Shown here piece after piece: positions 16,710-24,719 of a stretch of 64,000 nucleotides of DNA. A model generated the notes under the pieces. The model saw nothing but the letters and a program-made list of their open reading frames with translations. It had not been told where the DNA came from and made no database searches. Within the stretch, counting starts at the first letter, position 1, and every line of letters begins with the position of its first letter. The stretch is from NCBI RefSeq assembly GCF_022811845.1, contig NZ_CP064266.1, positions 2,294,001-2,358,000 of the forward strand, read 5' to 3'. Both the position numbers and the translations under genes were made by a program. This DNA is from Bacillus pseudomycoides. Lineage in GTDB: Bacteria; Bacillota; Bacilli; Bacillales; Bacillaceae_G.

Positions 16710-16726
16710 TATATATAGTAAGGAAA

Positions 16727-17128
16727 GCAAAAGCTGCAATTACCAAAAATATAGAGAAGAGTTTTTCAAAGATTGTAGCTAAAATAGAAAAAGAACAAGA
16801 AAAACAAGCGGACGCTATTGCAAAAGAAAACAAGAAAGCAGATCAAAATACAGAAGTAACTCTAGCGCAACCAGAACAAGTAACACAACTAGCACAAGTA
16901 ACGCAACCAGAACAAGTAACACAACCAGAACAAGTAACACAACCAGAACAAGTAACACAACCAGCACAACCGGCACAGCCAGCACATAAACCGGCTGTTT
17001 CTTATGAGAAGCATGAGCAATCAAACCAAAAGGGTCAAACAGAAAAGAATGATCATCAAGACAACGGTAAAAAAGTCGGTCACGAAAAACATGAACAACA
17101 GCAAGAAGACAAGCACAAAGAAAAGTAG
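16727..17128 (+). pseudogene. 5'-truncated gene tail with 18-bp repeats (DUF5667-like)
   Basis: The frame is open from 16682 to a TAG at 17128 but has no ATG, GTG or TTG start. It begins AKAAITKNIEKSFSKIVAKI, which resembles the end of DUF5667-type secreted proteins. A low-complexity part follows with QPEQVT encoded by an 18-bp tandem repeat (about 16869-16965), and then a charged His/Lys/Gln tail. The N-terminal part with its signal peptide is missing. It was probably a sigma-I-controlled secreted protein. The repeats and base use resemble the rsgI tail. Confidence 0.55.
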
Positions 17129-17143
17129 TAAGAAAATGTGATG

Positions 17144-17173
17144 AAATGGTCACTTCTTTAGTGACCATTTTGC
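17144..17173 (+). terminator. terminator between the gene remnant and sigI
   Basis: AAATGGTCAC / GTGACCATTT with a 7-nt loop. The T tail is short. Confidence 0.7.
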
Positions 17174-17206
17174 TATTTGAGGCAAAAGGAGGGAGGGGGA
17201 TTACTA

Positions 17207-17923
17207 GTGTTGAGTTTAGTGATGAAGATCATAAAAAAACCGAAAATAGAAGATATCGTATTTAACATACAAAACACCGGAGGAGATAAGGAAGCTTTTA
17301 TCGCACAGTATCGGCCTTTTATTCGAAAATCAATCTCGTCTGTCTGCCACCGGTATATTACGGAGCAGGATGATGAATACAGCATTGGATTGTTTGCGTT
17401 TAATCAAGCAATTGAACAGTATTCATATAAAAAAGGAAAATCTTTTCTAGCGTTTGCTGAGCTTCTTATAAAAAGGGATGTAATTGACTATATACGCAAG
17501 GAGTCTAAGCATAATCTCGTCTTTTTAAAAGAAGACCAGCAAGAGGAAATGGTAGAAATGCAGGTATCGCTTACGGAGTATATGAAAGAGATGGAAAACA
17601 GAAACCGTAAGGAGGAGATTCTTCATTTTCAAATTGTGCTAGCTGAGTTTAAAATCACATTTTCAGAGCTTGCTAAGGAATCTCCAAAGCATCGTGATAC
17701 GCGTGAGCACTTAATAGAAATTGTAAAGATTATTATAAAAGAAGAGAAAATGATGGAAGAGCTGTTCCGAAAGAAAAAGTTACCGCTTAAACACATTGAA
17801 CCGCGTGTTAGGGCAAGTCGTAAAACCTTGGAGCGGCACAGAAAATACATTATTGCAATGTGTATTATCTTTGCAAACAACTATACATATATTCTTGATT
17901 ATATAAGAGGGGGGGAAGCATGA
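17207..17923 (+). CDS. sigI: RNA polymerase sigma factor SigI
   Basis: This 238-residue sigma-70-type factor matches the heat- and cell-wall-stress factor SigI. It has region 2 residues (AFIAQYRPFIRKSISSVC, DDEYSIGLFAFNQAIEQY, SFLAFAELLIKRDVIDYIRK) and a SigI-specific C-terminal domain with a helix-turn-helix (KKLPLKHIEPRVRASRKTLERH). AGGAGGGAGGGGG favours the GTG at 17207; an upstream TTG lies before that RBS. The stop overlaps the rsgI start (ATGA), so the pair is translationally coupled. The factor is held inactive at the membrane by RsgI. Confidence 0.93.
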   Translation: MLSLVMKIIKKPKIEDIVFNIQNTGGDKEAFIAQYRPFIRKSISSVCHRYITEQDDEYSIGLFAFNQAIEQYSYKKGKSFLAFAELLIKRDVIDYIRKESKHNLVFLKEDQQEEMVEMQVSLTEYMKEMENRNRKEEILHFQIVLAEFKITFSELAKESPKHRDTREHLIEIVKIIIKEEKMMEELFRKKKLPLKHIEPRVRASRKTLERHRKYIIAMCIIFANNYTYILDYIRGGEA

Positions 17924-19113
17924 TGAATAAAGGGATTGTGATGGATATAAAAAAACATAGCGTAGTTGTTTTAACTCCGGATGGAGAGTTTATTACGTTT
18001 AAAAGAAAATCGCACTCTTATATGATTGGAGAGGAAATCTCGTTTAACGAACAAGAACAAAGAGTACCGCGTTTTTCAATCCCTTCTTTCTTAAAGCCTG
18101 CATCACTACTTGTTGCTTGTTTTCTATGTGTGTTTCTGTTTTTCTACAACCAACCGGAAGAAAAAGCATTCGCTTATGTCTCAATTGATATTAATCCCAG
18201 TTTAGAGGCGAGCGTAACAAAGGATCTTCGTGTTATAGATTTGCGAGCTTGTAATGATGATGGAAAGCGCATTTTAAAAGAAATGAAACGATGGAAAAAT
18301 GAACCTTTGCAAGACGTAGTACGTATCATTGTAAAGCAAAGTCAAGAGGATGGATACTTAACGAATGACAAGCAAGTTATGCTAACAGCTGTTACAAAGG
18401 ACAAGTCGCTAGAACCACAGTTGGAAAAGACTATGCAAGAATTAAAGAAAGAGTATGAGACAAAACATGTTACAGTCGTATATCAAAGCAGTACGATGCA
18501 AGTGCGAGAGAATGCCAAGAAAGCAGGAGTCAGCACAGGCGTCTATATAAAGCAAGAGAATGAGAAGAAGAAATTGCTTACTCCTCTTGCACCGCCGTCT
18601 AATCAGGAGGAACACCCTCAGGAGATACATTCGCAACCAAAGTCATCATCCGATGCATCATCGGATTTGTCTCCTGTAAAAGAAGAAAGATATGAGAAGC
18701 AAGAGCAAATAGAACAAAAGCAATCCCAGGAACAGGAACCCCAGCAATCAAAAGGAAATAATGGGCATCAGCAAGAAAACAACGGAAAAGAGTATAAACA
18801 AGAAAATAAAGAGTCTCAGCAAGAAAACAATGGAAAAGAGTGTAAACAAGAAAATAAAGAGTCTCAGCAAGAAAACAACGGAAAAGAGTATAAACAAGAA
18901 AATAAAGAGTCTCAGCAAGAAAACAACGGTAAAGGATATAAACAAGAAAATAAAGAACCTCAGCAAGAAAACAACGGTAAAGGATATAAACAAGAAAATA
19001 AAGAGTCTCAGCAAGAAAATAAAGGCAATATAAACGAAAACAACGGGCATAAAAAAGAGGACAAAAACGTTCCTGACACGCAACATCAGGGGAAAGAAAA
19101 GAAAAATCCATAG
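17920..19113 (+). CDS. rsgI: membrane anti-sigma-I factor RsgI with Gln/Glu-rich repeat tail
   Basis: A 397-residue single-pass protein. Residues 1-50 are the cytoplasmic RsgI N-terminal domain that binds SigI (GIVMDIKKHSVVVLTPDGEF). Residues 59-77 span the membrane. Residues 82-210 form the conserved extracellular region (AYVSIDINPSLEASV). From about 225 on it is low-complexity and ends in 16-residue repeats (QQENNGKEYKQENKES). The tail may extend into the cell wall as a sensor arm. The TAG stop sits at the junction with an IS6-type transposase remnant, so the present C-terminus may have been set by that insertion. Confidence 0.9.
   Translation: MMNKGIVMDIKKHSVVVLTPDGEFITFKRKSHSYMIGEEISFNEQEQRVPRFSIPSFLKPASLLVACFLCVFLFFYNQPEEKAFAYVSIDINPSLEASVTKDLRVIDLRACNDDGKRILKEMKRWKNEPLQDVVRIIVKQSQEDGYLTNDKQVMLTAVTKDKSLEPQLEKTMQELKKEYETKHVTVVYQSSTMQVRENAKKAGVSTGVYIKQENEKKKLLTPLAPPSNQEEHPQEIHSQPKSSSDASSDLSPVKEERYEKQEQIEQKQSQEQEPQQSKGNNGHQQENNGKEYKQENKESQQENNGKECKQENKESQQENNGKEYKQENKESQQENNGKGYKQENKEPQQENNGKGYKQENKESQQENKGNINENNGHKKEDKNVPDTQHQGKEKKNP
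18769..19008 (+). repeat. five 48-bp tandem repeats in rsgI
   Basis: Each unit encodes QQENNGKEYKQENKES with few changes (KEY, KEC, KGY). The near identity at DNA level points to recent expansion; a sixth, partial unit follows. Confidence 0.85.
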
Positions 19114-19291
19114 AATATTGAAGAAGAGGGTTCGTTCCATGTTAGGATTGAAATCATTTCGTACAGCAATCTTGATTTTGAGAGGTATCGAAGCCATGCA
19201 TATGATGAAAAAAGGGCAACTTCACCAAAGGGTGAAATCTGCCCCAAATGAGGTTGAAGTCATTCATAAGTTATTTGGATTAGTCGTTTGA
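19109..19291 (+). pseudogene. IS6-family transposase C-terminal remnant
   Basis: From 19109 the frame reads HRILKKRVRSMLGLKSF, then RTAILILRGIEAMHMMKKGQ and IHKLFGLVV before TGA. This matches the end of the DDE transposase of IS6/IS240-type elements (DHRFIKKR ... GFKSF ... GIEAMHMIKKGQ). The first about 170 residues and both element ends are gone. Its first codons overlap the last two codons of rsgI. Confidence 0.75.
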
Positions 19292-19427
19292 TCTCAAAGT
19301 TAACAGGAAATTACTGTTCTATATTTCTATTAAGCTATTTTCACACCAAAACCCTAGAAGGTCTATCTATTAAAATAGTTTGCGTTTGTATTCAGAATAA
19401 AAAAGAAAAGGAGTATGTAAAAAAATA

Positions 19428-22400
19428 ATGGAGAAAAAAATTCAACAAGAGACAGATAACTCAAAACCCGTTTTTTATGATCCTAAAGGAAGAAGAAAAA
19501 TCGCTTTCAGTTGGTTTCTATGTATCTCAATAGTTAGCGTAAGTATTGTATTTTATTTTTTCTTTCGAAGTATTTTTTCAACACCAGAAATTCCAAATAT
19601 GAATCCTTCTGTAAAGCAAGATACTAAACTTGTACCTATTAATCAAAAACTCAGCGACCAGCAGTTAAAGAAGGAAGAATTCAAATCTCCTAATACCGAA
19701 ATAAAGAATAATAAAAATTCAGAAAAATTAACAGACAGTGGCGAACAACCTAAAGAAGTTTATGGTTTTTATGTAAACTGGGATGAAAATAGTACTGCTT
19801 CTTTAAAAGAAAATATCGATTCATTAACCATGTTAGTACCAGAATGGTATCACTTAAAAGCAGACTTAACAATTAGTAGTGAGATTAAGCCTGACATTGT
19901 AAAGTTAGCAAAAAAAAATCATGTGAAAATTATGCCTTTACTTACTAACTATACGCAAGAAGCTTCTGGTCCTGATAGTAAACTTGTTCATAAGTTACTG
20001 AATGCTCCAGATAATGTACAGACAAAGTTTATTAATGATTTAGTAAAGCGAATTGAAGAGAATCAATTTGCGGGTATTAATATTGACTTTGAGTCAATAC
20101 CTGAAGGCGATAGAGATAAATTAACAAATTTCATGAAAGAACTTACTACGGTCTTTCATAAACATCATTTGCTCGTAACGCAAGATGTCCCAGCTAATGA
20201 TAAGGCCTTTGATTATGGTGCATTAGCCAAAGTAATAGATCGTATGATTGTAATGATGTATGATGAGCACTATGGAGCAGGGAAACCAGGACCAATTGCT
20301 TCAAATAAATGGTTTGAACATACGCTCAATGATCTAAACATTCCCTCCGAGAAACTTATAGTTGCTTTTGGTAACTATGGATATGATTGGGAAGTAAATA
20401 GCAAAAAAACTGCGGAGCCTTTAACTTTCTCAGAAGTTATGAAAATGGCTCATGATTCAAATATAAAAATTCAATGGGATAAGATCAGTGGGAACCCTTA
20501 TTTTCGATATAAAAAAGGAGCGAAAGAACATACTGCTTGGTTCTTAGATGGTGTTACTCTTTATAATCAAGTAAAAATCGCAATGAACAATAATGCAAAG
20601 GGGTTTGCATTATGGAGACTAGGAGCAGAAGATCCTACTGTATGGAAAGCTTTAAAAGATCCTATTGAAGTACAAAAAAATCCTGATGCATTACATAAAA
20701 TCGCTAGTTTAGATGAAGTAAATTATTCTGGACAAGGCGAAATTTTACAGATTGAGAATGAAAGGCAAAATGGATTGAGAGATTTTAAAGTAGGCAAAGA
20801 AGGTTATCTTACAGATGAAGTGTACCAATCACTACCATCTGCATATCAAGTGCAGCGCTATGGAAAACCAAAAGGAAAACAAGTAGTACTAACATTTGAT
20901 GATGGACCAGATCCTAAATACACACCGGAAATTCTAGATATATTAAAAGAGCATAAAGTAAAAGCAGCCTTTTTTGTACTTGGTGAAAACGCCCAACTAA
21001 ATCCTAGTCTTGTTAAAAGAATGTACGATGAAGGGCATGAAATTGGCAATCATACCTACAAGCATCCTAATGTAGCTGATACGTCTTTACTACGAACAAA
21101 AGTAGAACTGAATACAACTCAGCGCCTGATTCAGGAAATAACTGGACACTCTACAGTTTTATTTAGGCCACCATATGAAGCAGATGTTGAGCTGGATTCA
21201 CCAAATGAAATATTGCCGATTTTGCGCGCACAAAATATGAACTATACCATGGTGGCAGAAAAAGTTGATCCTGAGGACTGGGCGACACCATCAACAAATG
21301 AATTGGTAAAGCGTGCTGTTAATCCCATTTATAAGGGGGAAGGTAATGTTATTCTTCTTCATGATGCAGGAGGAAATCGTACCCATACAGTAGAGGCGCT
21401 GCCAATTATTATTAAAGACCTTAAAAAACATGGATATAGTTTTGTAACAATTTCAGATTTAATGGATAAAGAACGAGATGAAGTAATGCCTCCCGTTTCT
21501 TCTGAGGGTAAGCAATATTTACTTTACAACAAAGCTGTTTTTTCAGGAGCGGGGTATTCTAAGCACATATTAACAACTATTTTTTATATTGCTATTGGAT
21601 TAGGTATTTTCCGATTCCTATTTTTAATTTATTTTGCATTCAAGCAAAAAAGGAAAACAAGATCTCGCTTATTTACTAATTCGTCTTACCAACCTTTCGT
21701 TAGTGTTGTGATAGCAGCATATAATGAAGAGAAGGTTATAGCCAAGACGATTCGCTCAGTTTTGGATAGTGATTATAGAGATTTTGAAGTTATTGTTGTT
21801 GATGACGGATCGAAAGATGGTACGTCAAAAGTAATTCAAGAAGCATTCCATAAACATCCTAAAGTTCGTTTAATTCAGAAGGAAAACGGTGGAAAATCAT
21901 CCGCAATGAATTTTGGATTTCAAAAATCAAAAGGAGAAATCATTGTTACTTTAGATGCGGATACTATTATTGCACAAGATGCTATTTCTCTAATGATTAG
22001 ACACTTTGAGGATCATAATGTAGCGGCAGTTTCAGGCAATGTCAAAGTGGGAAATAGACGAAATTTGTTAACTACTTGGCAACATGTTGAATACATTACA
22101 GGATTTAATTTAGAACGCAGAGCCTTTGATGAGTTGGATTGTATCACGGTAGTTCCTGGAGCTATTGGAGCATGGCGTAAAAAGAATGTAGTTGAATCTG
22201 GATATTTAAGCGAAGATACACTTGCAGAAGATACGGATCTTACTATAACATTCTTACGTCAAGGGCATCGAATTGTATATGAAGAAAAAGCATATGCTTA
22301 TACGGAGTCGCCTGAAGATGTGAAAAGTCTCATTAAACAACGATATCGTTGGTCGTATGGTACACTCCAATGCCTTTGGAAACATCGAAAAGCATTGTTT

Positions 22401-22781
22401 AACCCAAAGCATAAAACATTAGGGTTTGTTGCATTACCTAATATGTGGTTATTCCAATATATTCTGCAATTCATTGCCCCTTTAGCAGATATATTAATGA
22501 TTATGGGGCTATTTGGTAGCAATCCGCTAAAAGTTTTAGGATTTTATCTTGTATTCTTTCTAATGGATCTTCTTGCTTCTCTTTTTGCATTTAAATTAGA
22601 GAAAGAGAATCCTAAACCATTAGCCTGGTTAATTTTACAACGCTTTATTTATCGTCAATTTATGACTTATGTTGTAATTAAATCTGTATTTTCATCTATT
22701 CGAGGGGTAGCGGTAGGATGGAATAAACTAAAGAGAATGGGGAGTGTTAAGCATTCCTCTGAACATAATGAGGCATCATAA
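19428..22781 (+). CDS. GH18 - NodB deacetylase - GT2 glycosyltransferase fusion, membrane protein
   Basis: A 1117-residue multidomain protein. It starts with a cytoplasmic tail and a transmembrane helix (about 25-48). A GH18-type domain follows (about 110-420, with FAGINIDFES keeping the catalytic D-x-E near 220). Next is a NodB/CE4 polysaccharide deacetylase (about 480-680: TFDDGPD, HEIGNHTYKHP, FRPPYEAD), then helix 712-737. Last comes a processive GT2 domain (about 757-990: VVDDGSKDGT, LDADT, EDTDLT, QRYRWSYG) with C-terminal helices. It should polymerise a beta-linked amino sugar inside and modify or trim it outside. AAAGGAG lies 14 nt upstream, rather far. It is monocistronic. Confidence 0.9.
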   Translation: MEKKIQQETDNSKPVFYDPKGRRKIAFSWFLCISIVSVSIVFYFFFRSIFSTPEIPNMNPSVKQDTKLVPINQKLSDQQLKKEEFKSPNTEIKNNKNSEKLTDSGEQPKEVYGFYVNWDENSTASLKENIDSLTMLVPEWYHLKADLTISSEIKPDIVKLAKKNHVKIMPLLTNYTQEASGPDSKLVHKLLNAPDNVQTKFINDLVKRIEENQFAGINIDFESIPEGDRDKLTNFMKELTTVFHKHHLLVTQDVPANDKAFDYGALAKVIDRMIVMMYDEHYGAGKPGPIASNKWFEHTLNDLNIPSEKLIVAFGNYGYDWEVNSKKTAEPLTFSEVMKMAHDSNIKIQWDKISGNPYFRYKKGAKEHTAWFLDGVTLYNQVKIAMNNNAKGFALWRLGAEDPTVWKALKDPIEVQKNPDALHKIASLDEVNYSGQGEILQIENERQNGLRDFKVGKEGYLTDEVYQSLPSAYQVQRYGKPKGKQVVLTFDDGPDPKYTPEILDILKEHKVKAAFFVLGENAQLNPSLVKRMYDEGHEIGNHTYKHPNVADTSLLRTKVELNTTQRLIQEITGHSTVLFRPPYEADVELDSPNEILPILRAQNMNYTMVAEKVDPEDWATPSTNELVKRAVNPIYKGEGNVILLHDAGGNRTHTVEALPIIIKDLKKHGYSFVTISDLMDKERDEVMPPVSSEGKQYLLYNKAVFSGAGYSKHILTTIFYIAIGLGIFRFLFLIYFAFKQKRKTRSRLFTNSSYQPFVSVVIAAYNEEKVIAKTIRSVLDSDYRDFEVIVVDDGSKDGTSKVIQEAFHKHPKVRLIQKENGGKSSAMNFGFQKSKGEIIVTLDADTIIAQDAISLMIRHFEDHNVAAVSGNVKVGNRRNLLTTWQHVEYITGFNLERRAFDELDCITVVPGAIGAWRKKNVVESGYLSEDTLAEDTDLTITFLRQGHRIVYEEKAYAYTESPEDVKSLIKQRYRWSYGTLQCLWKHRKALFNPKHKTLGFVALPNMWLFQYILQFIAPLADILMIMGLFGSNPLKVLGFYLVFFLMDLLASLFAFKLEKENPKPLAWLILQRFIYRQFMTYVVIKSVFSSIRGVAVGWNKLKRMGSVKHSSEHNEAS

Positions 22782-22809
22782 GAGAGCAGATAGTCTGCTC
22801 TCTTTTTTA
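22781..22809 (+). terminator. terminator after the GH18-NodB-GT2 gene
   Basis: AGAGAGCAGA / TCTGCTCTCT with a 3-nt loop and T6. Confidence 0.9.
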
Positions 22810-22840
22810 CTAGTAGCATCTTATTTGAATAACGATAGTT

Positions 22841-23163
22841 ATGAATGATGTGGAACGAAAAATGCAAGTGGTAGAAAAAGAGAGAGAGGGAAAATATGCT
22901 TTCTTGAATGACCCTGAGGTAATATACCATTTTGTACACTTACAAAAAGATATGGATGAGAAGAAAAGATAGAAAAGAGGATACAGCAAAATACCTCTTT
23001 ATTAAAAACATTGAAACCTTGGCACATTCGAAAATATAACAACTGGTCAAAAGAAGTGAAGAATGGCCAGAATGAATCTAAGTATGCGGTTGCAACACTT
23101 GCGAAGAAAACAGTATTAATTCGTTCTGTTCTTACACATTTGTATGCGTCTGGGTATATATAA
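22841..23163 (+). pseudogene. tyrosine recombinase N-terminal remnant with frameshifts
   Basis: Three frames must be joined: MNDVERKMQVVEKEREGKY ... LQKDMDEKKR, then EDTAKYLFIKNIETLA, then LKPWHIRKYNNWSKEVKN ... YAVATLAKKTVLIRSVLTHL. The last part reads like the SAM-like core-binding domain of phage-type integrases. The catalytic domain is absent. The reading is from pattern recognition and moderately sure. Confidence 0.5.
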
Positions 23164-23319
23164 GCCCTGTACTAAAGGAGGGGGGGAATATTTATAAAAA
23201 AAGCAAAAGCGAGCATTACCTTATGGCAATTTCTAAATTAAATGTTGAATTTTATAATATATAAATTTACAATTACAACTGACTTCTTTTAAAAATTTTA
23301 TTTGAAGAACACAAGCCGA

Positions 23320-23353
23320 AAAAGAGCTCATCTTCTAATGAGTTCTTTTTTTT
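23320..23353 (+). terminator. terminator-like hairpin
   Basis: AAAGAGCTCAT / ATGAGTTCTTT followed by T's. It probably belonged to the lost recombinase gene. Confidence 0.65.
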
Positions 23354-23364
23354 GTTTATATAAA

Positions 23365-23405
23365 AACAGAAAGTGTAGCTTCTTTAGCTAAACTTTCTGT
23401 TTTTT
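23365..23405. terminator. terminator of the EcsB-like gene
   Basis: AACAGAAAGTGTAGC pairs with GCTAAACTTTCTGTT; A/T tails on both sides suit both strands. Confidence 0.75.
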
Positions 23406-23429
23406 CTTTCAGAATACACAATCATTCAT

Positions 23430-24635
23430 TTAAATTTCCGATGAAGAAATTCGTTTTTTGGTTTTTGGTACGATAATAAATTTAATAAAAAATATGCTGA
23501 CTATAATAGTTGAAAGAACAGGTAAAAACTGCTGTAGTGAAGCAAATATAATAATGGAAAATACCGCTATCTGAACGACTGCTAATGAAAATACAAGAAT
23601 GAGAAATTGATTTATTCGTGTGTCGTGTGAGATAGGATATAATGTTACAATATTATTTCCTAAAAAACATTTCCATAAGGAGCGCAATTGCATAGAGGTC
23701 ATATATAAGAGACAACAAGTAATAGCGCCTTTTGCAAATACATTCGGTACGAAATATAAAATGAAAGAACCAATGGCAGTCAATCGAATATATATACCAA
23801 AATAATCATTTGCACGTAAAAATGATAAAGTGTTCAAATATAAAAAGGTAGATTGTTTTTTATGTAATATAGGTTCTAGCCAAGTTGTTAGCCATTTTCT
23901 TTGTTTGACTTGTTTTTTTAGCTGCGGGACATCGGTGAAAAAGTTGGCAAATTGGTAAAAGCGTATGTCCATTTGTTCTTCTTGCTCAATGATATATTCC
24001 CATCCGATTCGTTTTGCTGGTTGTTTCGCTGTATAAACAAGTATTAAGATCAGAAGCATTAGCATAGACCCTAATAGAAAAACTGATACGGATTGAAAAA
24101 GCATATAAAGAATCAGTGCATTACAAGCGAATCGAATGATAAACCAAATGTGGCTGTTATTGTGATCACGCCATATCCAATGAATGTATATATTCCACCC
24201 CTTAACAAGCAGTAAGATAAAAAAGATTGTACATAAAAAAGGTACAGTTACTTGTAATGATTGCATCGCCAATGGGATGATGATAAGAAATATAAACAGC
24301 AATGGAAACAGCTGCATGACATAATTATAAAGAAGAGATTGTTTGAAATAAGATGTTAATTTCTCTTCAAGTGCTAGTAAATAGACAGCGTCAGGCTTTT
24401 GGATAAATGTACGAACCTTACATCTAGTTATAACGATTGTAAGTACAATTGTGATTAGTAATAATGAGATTCCTTTAGAAGGAGATGTTTTTAAAAACTT
24501 GGCGTAATAATAAGCACCGATACACGAGATAAAGATGAAGCTATATAATAAACCACTAATCATCCGAAAAAAATACATCATGCTGTTTTGAAGATGTTTT
24601 TGAAAGCGATCACTCCATAGTGTTTCAATTGACAT
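23430..24635 (-). CDS. EcsB-like ABC transporter permease, orphan
   Basis: A 401-residue polytopic protein with about eight hydrophobic segments. Its length, its opening (LWSDRFQKHLQNSMMYFFRM) and the RIGWEYIIEQEEQ segment resemble EcsB, the permease partner of ATPase EcsA in Bacillus. No EcsA-type ATPase gene is adjacent, so it would need a partner from elsewhere. I start it at the ATG at 24635 because AGAGGTG lies 6 nt before it; the GTG at 24644 is inside that RBS. Ecs transporters affect secretion and intramembrane proteolysis; the role of this copy is unknown. Confidence 0.75.
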   Translation of the reverse strand: MSIETLWSDRFQKHLQNSMMYFFRMISGLLYSFIFISCIGAYYYAKFLKTSPSKGISLLLITIVLTIVITRCKVRTFIQKPDAVYLLALEEKLTSYFKQSLLYNYVMQLFPLLFIFLIIIPLAMQSLQVTVPFLCTIFFILLLVKGWNIYIHWIWRDHNNSHIWFIIRFACNALILYMLFQSVSVFLLGSMLMLLILILVYTAKQPAKRIGWEYIIEQEEQMDIRFYQFANFFTDVPQLKKQVKQRKWLTTWLEPILHKKQSTFLYLNTLSFLRANDYFGIYIRLTAIGSFILYFVPNVFAKGAITCCLLYMTSMQLRSLWKCFLGNNIVTLYPISHDTRINQFLILVFSLAVVQIAVFSIIIFASLQQFLPVLSTIIVSIFFIKFIIVPKTKKRISSSEI

Positions 24636-24690
24636 GTTTTTCACCTCTATTTTCCATTATAAAGGTTTCTTGTTAATACCAAAATAAAAA

Positions 24691-24719
24691 CGAGCAAGTT
24701 GCTTTATGCAACTTGCCCG
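24691..24719 (-). terminator. terminator overlapping the end of the permease gene
   Basis: CGGGCAAGTTGC / GCAACTTGCTCG on the minus strand with T5ATTTT after it. The 5' arm encodes the last residues of the permease. Confidence 0.85.

Larger units (their letters stand above)
15983..16726. other. gene-poor scar with mobile-element and gene remnants
   Basis: The stretch holds a hairpin at 16286-16334, an IS6-type terminal repeat, a 45-codon open fragment without a start codon at 16385-16522 (ending KYFYFWDLDENMFEAAW, then SSVWDETV), the right end of a decayed bcr1 element and a sigma-I-like promoter. No intact gene is visible. Confidence 0.6.
23164..23429. other. intergenic stretch with two terminators
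   Basis: It contains an unused strong RBS-like AAGGAGGGGGGG near 23175 and hairpins at 23320 and 23365. No gene is visible. Confidence 0.5.

Noticed and set aside
16815..17168. 117-codon ORF on the minus strand, Val/Leu repeats
   Set aside because: It is the antisense reading of the QPEQVT-encoding repeat; repeats keep several frames open. No RBS.
18761..19033. Plus-strand 90-codon ORF of Lys/Ser repeats
   Set aside because: Alternative frame of the rsgI repeat array, without RBS.
18599..19197. Minus-strand ORFs of 149-170 codons rich in Phe/Leu
   Set aside because: Antisense of the rsgI 48-bp repeats; composition is an artefact of the repeat.
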